Source: Viridibacterium sediminicola (lineage in GTDB: Bacteria; Pseudomonadota; Gammaproteobacteria; Burkholderiales; Rhodocyclaceae). From it: a DNA stretch of 64,000 nucleotides. Of this stretch, positions 50,487-61,380 are shown piece by piece (position 1 is the stretch's first letter; the number at the start of each line of letters is the position of its first letter). Made by a program: the position numbers and the translations under genes. The stretch lies in the NCBI RefSeq assembly GCF_039631295.1, contig NZ_JBDIVE010000001.1:1-64000 (forward strand), read 5' to 3'. Under the pieces are notes generated by a model. The model saw only the letters and a list, made by a program, of their open reading frames with translations, was not told the origin of the DNA and searched no databases.

Positions 50487-51578
50487 CCAGCCACCCAGCA
50501 TCAATACGCACACTCCGCCCGCCAGGGCGAGCGGCGCGCGATAGCCTTGGCGTGGCGTACCGGTGCTACCGCTGCGGCGCTCACGCCGGCGCTGCTGCCG
50601 CAGCTCCAGCATCAAGGTGCCAGGATCGACATCGACATCCGCACCGATCACGCTGCGCCGCACCGCCTTGGGCTTCAAACCATAGGCCAGTGAAGCCGCC
50701 TTGCCGGCCGCATTCCCGGCCGTCCCCGCAAACGCACAACCGCAGGCGCTGCAATGCGCACCGCTGCTCTGGCGGTGACCACACTGGCTGCAGCGCAGGG
50801 CCGGCAGCTCGGCACTGGCCTCCAGCGCAGGCGCCTGGGTGAGGCCCAGCACTTCGATGCGCGCAGCCTCGATGGCCGTCATCAGGCGCTCGCGGCGCTG
50901 CGCGTCGCTGAGCTTTTCAGCCTGTGGCGGCGCAGGCTGCTCGACCGGCGGCGGGCTGGGTTCGTGCTCCAGAGTGCTGCTCATGCTGTCGAAAATCTGG
51001 CTGGCGCGCTGGAATTCGAGCTGGGTACGCAGGAAGCTGTCCTGCCCGTAATCGGCCAGCGAGGGCTGGGCCAGCGCCGGCTGGGCTGCGGCAGGCATCG
51101 AACTGGCTTCCACCTCCAGCTCGACCTGCATGCCGATGCGCGCCAGCTCGGTCACGTAGCGTGCACCGACTTCCGCCGTGACGCCGCGCTTGAGCACCGC
51201 CTTGGCACCCGAAAAAAGGCTTTCGAGCTGCGTCTCGCTGACCCGCAGGCGGCGCGGCACACGGCGCATCACCTGCTCACGCGTATAGCCGGTGAGCACC
51301 TTGCCCCAGAACACCACCTTGAAACTCAGCGGCGGCTGATCGTCCGCCGTCTGCGCGGGCAGCGGCTCCATCCAGACACGCAGTCCCAGGCGCGCCAGCT
51401 CGGCCAGATAAGGCAGGCTGGCCGGCTCGCTGACCGCCTTCTTCATCACCACCGTCTTGCCTGAAAACAGGCTGGCCAGCTGCGCCTCTCCCAGATGCAG
51501 GCGGCTTGCCACCTGTTGCCGGACCTCCGGCAGCGAAAAGCCGTCCAGCAGCGCTCCGCCGAATACAATGCGATACAT
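50469..51578 (-). CDS. Tandem-repeat domain protein with zinc ribbon and membrane anchor
   Basis: The protein of 369 residues has two similar units of about 70 residues. Unit 1 (residues 1-72) reads YRIVFGGALLDGF...LASLFSGKTVVMKKAV...LAELARLGLRV. Unit 2 (about 79-150) reads FKVVFWGKVLTGY...LESLFSGAKAVLKRGV...VTELARIGMQV. A linker leads to a zinc ribbon, CSQCGHRQSSGAHCSACG, then a basic stretch and one C-terminal helix (LALAGGVCVLMLGGWLLLA). I recognise no named family. A GTG at 51584 is also possible, with AGGAGG 6 bases upstream. Confidence 0.8.
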   Translation of the reverse strand: MYRIVFGGALLDGFSLPEVRQQVASRLHLGEAQLASLFSGKTVVMKKAVSEPASLPYLAELARLGLRVWMEPLPAQTADDQPPLSFKVVFWGKVLTGYTREQVMRRVPRRLRVSETQLESLFSGAKAVLKRGVTAEVGARYVTELARIGMQVELEVEASSMPAAAQPALAQPSLADYGQDSFLRTQLEFQRASQIFDSMSSTLEHEPSPPPVEQPAPPQAEKLSDAQRRERLMTAIEAARIEVLGLTQAPALEASAELPALRCSQCGHRQSSGAHCSACGCAFAGTAGNAAGKAASLAYGLKPKAVRRSVIGADVDVDPGTLMLELRQQRRRERRSGSTGTPRQGYRAPLALAGGVCVLMLGGWLLLAR

Positions 51579-51644
51579 TACCACTGGCTGCCTCCTCGTC
51601 TCGCGTCGGAATACGTGTCCCGACATCTTCACAGGGAAGGAATT

Positions 51645-51863
51645 ATGTCCGCGTACTTTGCGCAGCGCAGTGACAAACTGCCGCATGCGCCCGGCGCCGC
51701 GACCAGTGGCAGCCGGAGCACGATCTGCGGCCCGCGCAGACGCGCCAGACAAGGCGCTTTACAAGTTCTCACAAGCCCCCGTGGCAGAATGTTGCCGAGA
51801 TCAGCGCAGCAAACCAGCACAGCGAGAAAGCGCGATGGAGCCCACCCGGACGATGCACGGTAA
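51645..51863 (+). CDS. Possible small ORF before the TPR gene
   Basis: A 72-codon frame starts with GGAAGGAATT directly before its ATG and ends inside the first codons of the TPR gene. The first half has local codon use (MSAYFAQRSDKLPHAPGA), but the second half has many rare codons such as AGA and TTA. It may be a real short gene, a leader peptide or a broken remnant. No family is seen. Confidence 0.25.
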   Translation: MSAYFAQRSDKLPHAPGAATSGSRSTICGPRRRARQGALQVLTSPRGRMLPRSAQQTSTARKRDGAHPDDAR

Positions 51864-53397
51864 CCTGGAGCAGGCGATGGAAGCGATGCTGCACGCCATC
51901 GCCCTGCAACACGCCGGCGCGCTGCCGGCCGCGCTGGAAACGCTCGACCAGGCGATTGCGCTGAGCCCGGAACTGCTGCCCGCCCGCGTGATGCGCAGCG
52001 AGGTACTCGCCGCGCTGGGCCGCTTCATCGAGGCGGTCGACACGCTGGACGACTGCCAGCGGCGCATGCCCGACCCCGATGCCCTCAAAGAACAACGCCA
52101 AGCCCTGCTCGCCCAGGCCTTGGCAGACGACTTGGTTCCCGGCCATGACCCGCAAGCCCTGCTCGAACGCGCCTATCTGCAACTGCTCGCTGGCCTGCCG
52201 CAAGACGCCCTGGGCAACTTGCAAAGCCTGCTCGCCGTGCAGCCCGACCACGCCAGCGCGCTCAACAATGCCGGCAATGCGCTGTTCGCGCTGTGGCGCA
52301 CCGACGAGGCCATCGCCCATTACGAGCGCGCCCTCGCGCTGCGCCCTGAGGATGCGGAAATACGCTTCAACCTCGGCAATGCCTTGCAACGCGCCGGCCG
52401 TCTGAGCGAGGCCGAGGCCTGTTATCAGCAGGTGCTCAGCGAGCGCGCCGAATTCGCCGAGGCGCAGATGGAGCTGGCGCATTGCGCGCTGAGGCAGGGC
52501 CACTGGCGCTCCGGATGGCAAGCCATGGAGGCGCGCTGGCGTACGCGCCGCCTGCAGCACCGCCTGCCGCCCGGTGATGCGCCGGCCTGGCGTGGCGAGC
52601 CGCTGGCCGGCAAGACCATCTTGCTGTGGGCGGAACAGGGCTTTGGCGACAATCTGCAGTTCGTGCGCTTTGCCCGGCCGCTGCTCGACGCGGGCGCCGA
52701 TGTCATCGTGCTGGCGCCGCCTGCCCTGCAGCGTCTGCTGGGCACGCTGGACGCGCGCATCCGGGTGATCAGCGCTGAAGCGCCGCTGCCCGCCCACGAT
52801 GTGCACTGCCCGATGATGAGCCTGCCGTACCTGCTTGGCATCGCCGACGAAAGCGCTTTTGGCCGCGCGCCCTATCTGCACGCCGATGCGGCCGATGTCG
52901 CACGCTGGCAGACGCAGCTGGGTGAGCGACAGCGGCCACGCATCGGCCTGATCTGGGCCGGGCGACAGAACCAGATCAACCCCGGCCGCGATATCCCCTT
53001 GCACGCGCTACGCGGCTTGCTGACGCCCGCCCGGCAGATCGACTGGATCAGCCTGCAAGCCGAGCTGCCGCCGGATGATCTGGCCGTGCTCAGCGAACTC
53101 CCCACCCTGCAGCTGTGCGCCGAGGGCTTTCGCGACTTTGCCGATACCGCCGCGCTGATGCAGTGCCTGGATCTGGTGATCAGCGTCGATAGCGCAGCCG
53201 CCCATCTGGCCGGCGCACTCGGGCGGCCATGCTGGGTACTGCTGCGCAAATCGGGCGAATGGCGCTGGCAACAGGCGCGCAGCGATTCCCCCTGGTACGG
53301 CGCGATGCGCCTGTTCCGCCAGCCGCACGAAGGCGACTGGCCGGCCCTGCTGGCTCAGCTGGAAGACGCGCTGGAGGCGGAATTCGGACTGGCGTGA
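51835..53397 (+). CDS. TPR protein with glycosyltransferase-like domain
   Basis: The 520-residue protein starts with TPR units (ALETLDQAIALSPELLPARV, then two canonical repeats near residues 125-210 such as AIAHYERALALRPEDAEIR). Its second half is a GT-B-like domain with LLWAEQGFGDNLQFVRFARP, IGLIWAGRQNQINPGRDIPL and SVDSAAAHLAGALGRPCWVL, as in heptosyltransferase-like (GT9) and TPR glycosyltransferases. It might glycosylate proteins or surface polymers. The start at 51835 is weakly supported. Confidence 0.8.
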   Translation: MEPTRTMHGNLEQAMEAMLHAIALQHAGALPAALETLDQAIALSPELLPARVMRSEVLAALGRFIEAVDTLDDCQRRMPDPDALKEQRQALLAQALADDLVPGHDPQALLERAYLQLLAGLPQDALGNLQSLLAVQPDHASALNNAGNALFALWRTDEAIAHYERALALRPEDAEIRFNLGNALQRAGRLSEAEACYQQVLSERAEFAEAQMELAHCALRQGHWRSGWQAMEARWRTRRLQHRLPPGDAPAWRGEPLAGKTILLWAEQGFGDNLQFVRFARPLLDAGADVIVLAPPALQRLLGTLDARIRVISAEAPLPAHDVHCPMMSLPYLLGIADESAFGRAPYLHADAADVARWQTQLGERQRPRIGLIWAGRQNQINPGRDIPLHALRGLLTPARQIDWISLQAELPPDDLAVLSELPTLQLCAEGFRDFADTAALMQCLDLVISVDSAAAHLAGALGRPCWVLLRKSGEWRWQQARSDSPWYGAMRLFRQPHEGDWPALLAQLEDALEAEFGLA

Positions 53398-54428
53398 AAG
53401 CCCGCTTCGCTGCTCGGGATTGGCGTGTAATCGGGGCCGAAGGAGACATCGCCCAGGCGCCAGCCGGCCGGACGGCGGAAGGCGCCCCAGAAACGCCGCA
53501 GCGCCGCCAGCTGCATGCCGATCAGGCCGCGCTGATTGTCGGCATCGACTACCGGATCGCACACGCCGGTCGGGCGGATCGGTTCCGAGTAGAGCGCGGT
53601 CGAGAACAGGTTGTCCCACACCGCGAGCACCTGACCGAAGTTGCAGTTATGCAGATCGGGTCGCTGCGGATCAGCCTCCATGTGATGCAGGCGGTGGAAC
53701 TTGGGCGACACGAAAATACGCTCGAAGAGCCGGCCAAAGCCGATGCGCACATTGGCGTGCGAGAAGTTCTGCACCAGTTCGCCGAGCAGCAGGATGCCGG
53801 CGAATTCGTCCGGCTCGATGCCGACGACCACCGCTACGCCGGCGAGGATCACCGACTGCAGGGCGCCATCCAGATAGCTGCCGCGATCATTGCACCAGCA
53901 GCTCATCTGGCGCTGGCTGTGATGCATGCTGTGCAGCGCCCACCACCAGGGAATCGCGTGCTGGGCGCGGTGCATCCAGTAGTAGAGCAAGTCGTAGAGC
54001 AGGTAATAGACGAGGAACAAGGCCAGCGGGTGCGCTGCCAGGCCCGGCAGGGCATGCTTGAGATTGAACACCGAGGGCTCGGCCGCCGCCTCGGCCGCAT
54101 TGCCGGCGCCGAGGAAGAAGTCGGCCAGCGGCGTCAGCACCAGATAGCTGAACAGCGGGAACAGGCCCAGCAACATGATCAGGGTGTAGTACAGATCGAC
54201 ACGCGCCAGCCGGCGGTGCTCCCAGCGCTCGGCCGGGAACCAGTGCTCCAGCGGACGGAAAATGCCGCCGATGACGAAAAGCTGCAGCACGGTGAGCATC
54301 AGCGCGCCAGCAATATCGTGCGGATTGAGGCTCGCCGAGGAGAGCTGCAGGTCCGCCAGAACCGGCGCAACCAGAGAGTTTGCCAGCGCATCGACCATGC
54401 GCAGCCAGAGATCAGACAGGTAATTCAT
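53355..54428 (-). CDS. Fatty acid hydroxylase/sterol desaturase family protein
   Basis: The 357-residue membrane protein has the eight-histidine diiron motifs: HRAQH, HSMHHS and HRLHHM, in that order, plus about four helices. These are the marks of the PF04116 family, whose members hydroxylate or desaturate lipids. The substrate is unknown. The ATG at 54428 is chosen; a TTG at 54464 would add 12 residues. Its 3' end overlaps the TPR gene by 43 bp. Confidence 0.87.
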   Translation of the reverse strand: MNYLSDLWLRMVDALANSLVAPVLADLQLSSASLNPHDIAGALMLTVLQLFVIGGIFRPLEHWFPAERWEHRRLARVDLYYTLIMLLGLFPLFSYLVLTPLADFFLGAGNAAEAAAEPSVFNLKHALPGLAAHPLALFLVYYLLYDLLYYWMHRAQHAIPWWWALHSMHHSQRQMSCWCNDRGSYLDGALQSVILAGVAVVVGIEPDEFAGILLLGELVQNFSHANVRIGFGRLFERIFVSPKFHRLHHMEADPQRPDLHNCNFGQVLAVWDNLFSTALYSEPIRPTGVCDPVVDADNQRGLIGMQLAALRRFWGAFRRPAGWRLGDVSFGPDYTPIPSSEAGFHASPNSASSASSS

Positions 54429-54544
54429 AAACGAGCCATCAGGACGAGGGACAAAGGCGCTCAAAGCGCCGTCACTCTACGCCGAGAGTCCGCCGGACGC
54501 CATGCACAGGCATAATCGAAGCCCCTCCCAGGAGCCAGTCTGCC

Positions 54545-56380
<1,836 letters not shown>

Positions 56381-56393
56381 GCGCTTGGGTCCA

Positions 56394-56566
56394 AGGGCGT
56401 GTTCACAGTAGGCGAGGGGATTACGTTGAGGACTATGGCTTGCGGGACAAGGCGTGCGACGCGGTGCGGGGTCTCAGTTGGCAAAAGCGCCCGCACAAGG
56501 AGCGCAACGCAGTAGCGCAGGCCATAGTCCTCAACGTAATCCCCTCGCCTACTGTGAACACGCCCT
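56394..56566. mobile_element. Inverted-repeat hairpin element, copy 2
   Basis: This 173-bp element has perfect 46-bp inverted ends: 56394-56439 (AGGGCGTGTTCACAGTAGGC and on) mirrors 56521-56566. Inside, GTGCGGG (56464) pairs with CCCGCAC (56490) around a 19-base loop. It shares ends and core with copy 1 but lacks the 110-bp piece, having GTAAT in its place. The left flank is CAAG and the right CTAG. It fills the gap between the ABC exporter and the convergent response-regulator gene, whose stop codon TAG overlaps its right end. Confidence 0.8.
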
Positions 56567-57080
56567 AGGGCGATCGGCGATCCACATCGAGCAGCGGATC
56601 ATCATGCGGACCCCGCCGTACATGCAGCACTCCCGGCTCGTCGGCCGGCAAGTCGTGCAGCACGCCTTCATCGAGCAGACTGTGCTGCAAGCGCTGCTTG
56701 CGCGTCGCGGCGACCGCCTGGCACATGACGCTGACGAATTCTTCCTCGTCCCAGGGCTTGAGCATGAAACGCATGATGCCGACATCGTTGATCGCCGACA
56801 TCAGCACGTCGAAGTCGGTGATGCCGGAGAGGATGACCCGGGTAGTTTCGGGCTGCAGCTGACGGCATGCTCCGAGCAGCTGCAGGCCGTCCATGCCGGG
56901 CATGCGGTAGTCACTGACCACGACATCAAAGCTCGCTTCGCTGATGCGCTGCAGCGCCAGCCCAGGCTGCGCGCAGGTTTCGATATACGCAGCGGTGCCG
57001 AAGGCGCGCCGCAACAGGCGGCCCAGCGCCGCCAGCACATTGACCTCGTCATCGACGAGCAGAATCCGTACGACTTGCAT
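56565..57080 (-). CDS. Response regulator, receiver domain only
   Basis: The 171-residue protein is one receiver domain (ILLVDDEVNVLAALGRLL, phospho-acceptor Asp57, Lys in LKPWDEEEF) with a short C-terminal tail (about residues 125-171) and no output domain. GAGGAG lies 7 bases before the start. It is the last gene of the six-gene signalling operon. Its last codons and the TAG stop meet the hairpin element, so the natural C-terminus may have been changed. Confidence 0.88.
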   Translation of the reverse strand: MQVVRILLVDDEVNVLAALGRLLRRAFGTAAYIETCAQPGLALQRISEASFDVVVSDYRMPGMDGLQLLGACRQLQPETTRVILSGITDFDVLMSAINDVGIMRFMLKPWDEEEFVSVMCQAVAATRKQRLQHSLLDEGVLHDLPADEPGVLHVRRGPHDDPLLDVDRRSP

Positions 57081-57090
57081 CGCGGTCTCC

Positions 57091-58434
57091 TCAACTATCG
57101 GTCTTGATGAACACCTGCACATCGCTATGCTCGCGTTCGGCATACTCCTGAATCTGTTTGAGCAAGGTGTCGTCGATCAGATAATCGGCCGCCAGCAACA
57201 AAACGCCTTCGCGACTGAGCAGGTCGCGGGCGAGCACCATACCGACGCGCAGATCGGCCACGCGCAGCACCCGTTCGGGCGGCGCCGGCTCGCGGCCCTT
57301 GCCCGCCAGGTCGAGGAAGGCATCGACCACCGCCGGGTCGTAGCGCGTGCCGCGCCCTTGCAGGATGTATTCACGCGCTTCGGCGGGCGTGAGTTTGCGC
57401 GGGAACAGCACGCCGATCTGCGCCGCATCGAAATCATTGGCCAGCGCGAGGATGCGCGCGCCCGGCGGAATCGCCAGCCCGGCCAGTCCGTCCGGAAAGC
57501 CTTGGCCGTCAAAACGCTCGTGATGGGCGCGGATCATCGCCGCCACCTTGCGCAAATGCGGCAAGGGCGTCAGCGCCAGTGCGCCGGCCGCGCAGTGCTT
57601 GCGCATCACGCCCAGCTCTTCGCCACTCATCTTCGACACCGGGCGCGACATCACTTCGTCTGAAAATCCGATCTTGCCTATGTCATGCAAAAGGCCCGCC
57701 ACCATGATCTCCTGCGCTTCATGCCCGCTGATGCCCATGCGCTCGGCGATGCGGCGGCCCACATCGGCAACACGGCGGGCATGTCCGGCAAGCGCACCGG
57801 CGCGCATTTCGATCAGGTTGGAGAACACCTGGATGGTGGTGAACAAGCTCTTCTTGAGCTTCTCCTGAGCCAGCGTAAGTTCCTGATTGGCGCTTTGCAG
57901 CTCGCCCGTGCGCTCACGTACCTTTTCTTCAAGACTGTTATTGAGCGTCTGCAGCGCCTGATTCTGCTCGGCCGTGAGCCGCTGCAGACGAATCCGCTCC
58001 AGCTCCAGCCCGCGCAGATGCAAACCCTGGGCAATGACTTGCAGCAGCTCGGCCTCATCCCATGGCTTGGCCACGTAACGATAGATGCCACCCAGATTGA
58101 CCGCCGCCACGGTCGACTGGATGTCGGCATAGCCGGTGAGCAGGATGCGTATGCTCTGCGGCCAGCGCTCGCGTACCTGGGCCAGCAATTCGGCGCCGCT
58201 CATGCCGGGCATGCGCATGTCGGAGATGATCAGGTCGGCCGCTTCCTCGCCGAGCAGGCGCAAGGCTTCATCGCCGCCATTGGCGATGCGCACCCGGTAG
58301 CCCAGCGGGCGCAGCATGCGACGCAAGGCCTGCAGGATATTGGCCTCGTCATCGACCAGCAACACCTCCGGGGCCGACTCGAAGCCCAGCGGCCAGAGCG
58401 TGGTTTCGGACGCTTGCAACACGGTCTCGGTCAT
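57091..58434 (-). CDS. Response regulator with HD-GYP domain (RpfG-like)
   Basis: The 447-residue protein has a receiver domain (Asp72 in IISDMRMPGM), a coiled coil (about 145-195) and an HD-GYP domain: His250-Asp251 in GLLHDIGKIG, HHERFDG at 304-310 and GFP (312-314) in place of GYP. The later metal-site region reads LANDFDAAQ instead of VADVFDAL. HD-GYP proteins degrade cyclic di-GMP. AAGGAG precedes the ATG. It stands 58 bp after the histidine kinase gene and 10 bp before the receiver gene. Confidence 0.88.
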   Translation of the reverse strand: MTETVLQASETTLWPLGFESAPEVLLVDDEANILQALRRMLRPLGYRVRIANGGDEALRLLGEEAADLIISDMRMPGMSGAELLAQVRERWPQSIRILLTGYADIQSTVAAVNLGGIYRYVAKPWDEAELLQVIAQGLHLRGLELERIRLQRLTAEQNQALQTLNNSLEEKVRERTGELQSANQELTLAQEKLKKSLFTTIQVFSNLIEMRAGALAGHARRVADVGRRIAERMGISGHEAQEIMVAGLLHDIGKIGFSDEVMSRPVSKMSGEELGVMRKHCAAGALALTPLPHLRKVAAMIRAHHERFDGQGFPDGLAGLAIPPGARILALANDFDAAQIGVLFPRKLTPAEAREYILQGRGTRYDPAVVDAFLDLAGKGREPAPPERVLRVADLRVGMVLARDLLSREGVLLLAADYLIDDTLLKQIQEYAEREHSDVQVFIKTDS

Positions 58435-58492
58435 GCCGGCTCCTTAGGCGTGACGGCCTCAATGCGCTGCGATGCAAGCATGCTCATGCGCC

Positions 58493-60367
58493 TCATATTT
58501 CCCATGCCGTCGGATTCGTAGCCCCAGACTCGGGCGCGGCCGGTGCCGGAGCCTCCTCAGGCTGCACGATGGGCAGCACCACCCGGAAACGCGTGCCCTC
58601 ACCCAGGCGGGAATCGACCTCGATACGGCCATGATGCTTCTGCACGATGCCGTAAGAAAGTGCCAGCCCGAGGCCGGTGCCGCGCCCGATGGGCTTGGTG
58701 GTGAAGAAGGGGTCGAAGATCTTGTTCATCGTCTCTTCGCTCATGCCGCAGCCGTTATCGATGATCTCGACCCAGGCTTCCAGCTCGTCATGGCCGGTGC
58801 GCACGATGATGCGCCCGTCGCTGCGCGCGTCCAGCGCATGGGCAGCATTGACCAGCAGATTCATGAACACCTGATTGAGCTGCGAAGGCAGGCACTGCAC
58901 CGGCGGCAAGGGTGCGTATTCGCGAATGACTTCGGCATGGTATTTGATCTCGTTGTTGACGATGTTGAGCGTGGACTCCAGACCGCGCTGCAGATCGGCC
59001 AGCTGCCAGTCCTTGTCCGAATCGACGTGGGAGAAATCCTTGAGGTCGTGCACGATCTTGCGAACCCGCTCAATGCCCTCGCGCGACTCGCGCATCAAGG
59101 CCTGCGTGTCCTCCTGCAGGAACTCCAGATCGAGCTGCTTGCGCAGCGCCTCGATACGCTGGCGCAGGGCCGGATCACTGACGGTGGCCTCGGCCTGGTG
59201 GTAGGCATTGATCAGCTTGAACAGATCGGCCACATAGTTTTCCAGCGTGCCGAAATTGGAGAACACATAGCCGATCGGATTATTGATCTCGTGCGCCACG
59301 CCCGCCGCCAGCTGCCCGATGGAAGCGAGCTTCTCGTTCTGCACCAGCTGGTTCTGTGCCGCCTGGATCTTCGAGTTGGCATCGGCCAGCTTGATGTTGA
59401 GCTCTTCCATCTCGGCATAGCGTGCGCGCAAAGCCTGCTCGGCCAGCTCGCGCTTGGCGACGTCCTCTTCGAGCGCCGTCTTCGCGGCACTGAGCTGGGT
59501 GGTGCGGCGCTTGACCAGCTCTTCGAGCTCGCCTTGCGTATTGAGCAAGGCCTGCTCGGCATTTTTCAGCTCGCTGATGTCGACCAGGGTCTGCACCGCA
59601 CCGATGGTCGCGCCGCCGGCATTGCGGATCGGTGCGGCGGTCGACAGCAGCCAGCGCCCGCCCTCGCCCATGCCGGGAAAATGCCCGGTGGATTCCAGCG
59701 CGTTGGGGATCAGGGTCGAGCGGCGCAGACGCGAGGTGTCGGCGTAAAGCGTCTCCGCCTCGTCGAAGGGCACGTTATCGACCACCAGATCAGCGAGTAC
59801 CACATGCGGCCGCTCATAGAACGGCGCCCACTGCCGCCGTGTGCCCACCATGTCCAGCGCGCGAAAGCCGATGATGCGCTCGCACGCGTGGTTCCAGTGC
59901 ATGATCACGTGATCGGTATTAATCAGGAAAGTCGGCACCGGATTGCCATCGAGCAGCTCGCGCAAGGTGCGGCGCAACTCCTGCACCTCGTTGTCGATAC
60001 TGGCACTGTTGCGCGGCACGTGCATCTCCACCGCAATCGCCCGCGTGTGCGGCGAACCGCCCTGCAAAGCGCTGGCGGCCAGGCGGCAGCTGCGCTGATC
60101 GCCAACCGCCTTGCGTACCTCGATGCAGCCGGCGGCAATCGGATCGCTATAGGCATCGGCCAGCCACTCGCGCAATTTCTCGCGCGGCTCGCTGGCAAAG
60201 AGCTGCAGCACATCGCGCCCGACCAGCAGGCTGCTTTGTCGCTCCAGCATGTCGCCGGCAATGGCCGAGGCACGGATGATGGTGCTGCCATGCACGGCAA
60301 GCATGCCGATGCCAAGGGTCGACAGCAAGGCGTCTGACTGGCTGAAGATCAGCTGGGGCGCATTCAC
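58493..60367 (-). CDS. PAS-containing sensor histidine kinase
   Basis: From a GTG at 60367 with AGGAG 7 bases upstream the product has 624 residues. A PAS-like region (residues 1-115) and a PAS domain (about 135-270, LLDGNPVPTFLINTDHVI) are followed by a coiled coil, His359 in GQLAAGVAHEINNPIGY, and an ATPase domain with NQVFMNLLVNAAHAL, DNGCGM and GTGLGLALS. No membrane helix is seen, so it is cytoplasmic. It probably phosphorylates the receivers in this operon. Confidence 0.9.
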   Translation of the reverse strand: MNAPQLIFSQSDALLSTLGIGMLAVHGSTIIRASAIAGDMLERQSSLLVGRDVLQLFASEPREKLREWLADAYSDPIAAGCIEVRKAVGDQRSCRLAASALQGGSPHTRAIAVEMHVPRNSASIDNEVQELRRTLRELLDGNPVPTFLINTDHVIMHWNHACERIIGFRALDMVGTRRQWAPFYERPHVVLADLVVDNVPFDEAETLYADTSRLRRSTLIPNALESTGHFPGMGEGGRWLLSTAAPIRNAGGATIGAVQTLVDISELKNAEQALLNTQGELEELVKRRTTQLSAAKTALEEDVAKRELAEQALRARYAEMEELNIKLADANSKIQAAQNQLVQNEKLASIGQLAAGVAHEINNPIGYVFSNFGTLENYVADLFKLINAYHQAEATVSDPALRQRIEALRKQLDLEFLQEDTQALMRESREGIERVRKIVHDLKDFSHVDSDKDWQLADLQRGLESTLNIVNNEIKYHAEVIREYAPLPPVQCLPSQLNQVFMNLLVNAAHALDARSDGRIIVRTGHDELEAWVEIIDNGCGMSEETMNKIFDPFFTTKPIGRGTGLGLALSYGIVQKHHGRIEVDSRLGEGTRFRVVLPIVQPEEAPAPAAPESGATNPTAWEI

Positions 60368-60377
60368 GTAGGCTCTC

Positions 60378-61214
60378 CTAAACCATACACACCGCCATCT
60401 CGGCGGCGCTATGCATGACACACAGGGCGCGTTGCAGATCGCGCTCGTCGTGGATCACGGCATGCCAGGCATGCTCATCGATCTCATTGATGAAAATGCG
60501 TTCCCCCCCCGCCGCGGCATGGCAGGCTGCGAGCAGGTCGGCGACATAGATCAGGCGTGCCAGCGGCATGTCGCAGTCGGCGTGGTAATCGTCGAGCGCC
60601 GCGCACAGCGGCTCGGGGAAATGCCATCGGCGTGCTAGCGCACTGCCGATCTGGCCATGCGTCGGCATGCCCAGCGCCAACTCGGCCTCACACCAGCTGG
60701 CGGCGTGATCCTTGCAATACTGCTCCAGGCGCGCTTCGATATCGGGATAGAAATAGGCTACCGCGAGCTTGCCGATGTCATGCAACAAGCCAGCCACAAA
60801 AGCATGCTCGGCCGACACACCGACACGGCCAGCCAGCTCGCGCCCCGCCACCGCTGTCATGAAGGCATGCGTCCAGAAGTGGCACAGCATGGCCTTGTCA
60901 CCCTCCCTGCGCATCACCCCGCCGAGCGCGCTGGCCAGCGCAATCGAACGGATGCTGCGCAAACCGATGATGGTGGCCGCTTCGCGAATCGAGCCGACCT
61001 TGCCCGCCAGGCCGAAAAACGCCGAATTGGCCACTCGCAAAGTCTTGCTGGTGAGCGCCTGATCACGTTCGATCTTGTGGGTGAGCTGCTCCATATCGAT
61101 CGATTCGTCGTCGATCGAAGCGACCAGATCCATCACCACGGCGGGCATCGCCGGCAGCGTACCCAGCTTGGCGATCACGTCTTCGATTTGCGGAATCTCC
61201 AGCGTCTCAGTCAT
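60378..61214 (-). CDS. HDOD domain protein
   Basis: The 278-residue protein has an HDOD domain: LPAMPAVVMDLVASIDDE, LTSKTLRVANSAFFG and GLLHDIGKLAVAYFYP near residue 138. HDOD proteins act in signalling and stress paths, often with c-di-GMP networks. TGGAG lies 6 bases before the ATG at 61214, which lies in the last codons of the 57-residue ORF; an ATG at 61226 is also possible. It ends 10 bp before the kinase start. Confidence 0.88.
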   Translation of the reverse strand: MTETLEIPQIEDVIAKLGTLPAMPAVVMDLVASIDDESIDMEQLTHKIERDQALTSKTLRVANSAFFGLAGKVGSIREAATIIGLRSIRSIALASALGGVMRREGDKAMLCHFWTHAFMTAVAGRELAGRVGVSAEHAFVAGLLHDIGKLAVAYFYPDIEARLEQYCKDHAASWCEAELALGMPTHGQIGSALARRWHFPEPLCAALDDYHADCDMPLARLIYVADLLAACHAAAGGERIFINEIDEHAWHAVIHDERDLQRALCVMHSAAEMAVCMV

Positions 61215-61380
61215 GGCAGACTCCATTGAAACTGTTGATCACAGCGGTAATCAGGCAGTTACGGATATCGGCCGGAATCTGCGTCGACAAGGCCGCCTCC
61301 AGCGCCTGACGCAGCTGCTCGCTACCGGGTGGAGGCTCGGCGATCAAGGGGTCCGCAGGAATTTCGTCTGTCGTGTTCAT
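61207..61380 (-). CDS. Small ORF of 57 residues in signalling operon
   Basis: A 57-codon frame starts with an ATG that overlaps the upstream receiver stop as ATGA (61377-61380) and has GGAGGT just before it. It ends 8 bp inside the HDOD start. The product begins MNTTDEIPADPLIAEPPPGS and continues EQLRQALEAALSTQ, then DIRNCLITAVINSF. It is acidic with one likely helix. I recognise no family. The double coupling strongly supports translation. Confidence 0.65.
   Translation of the reverse strand: MNTTDEIPADPLIAEPPPGSEQLRQALEAALSTQIPADIRNCLITAVINSFNGVCHD

Noticed and set aside
58472..60337. 621-codon frame antisense to the histidine kinase
   Set aside because: No domain, while the minus strand has every kinase motif in order.
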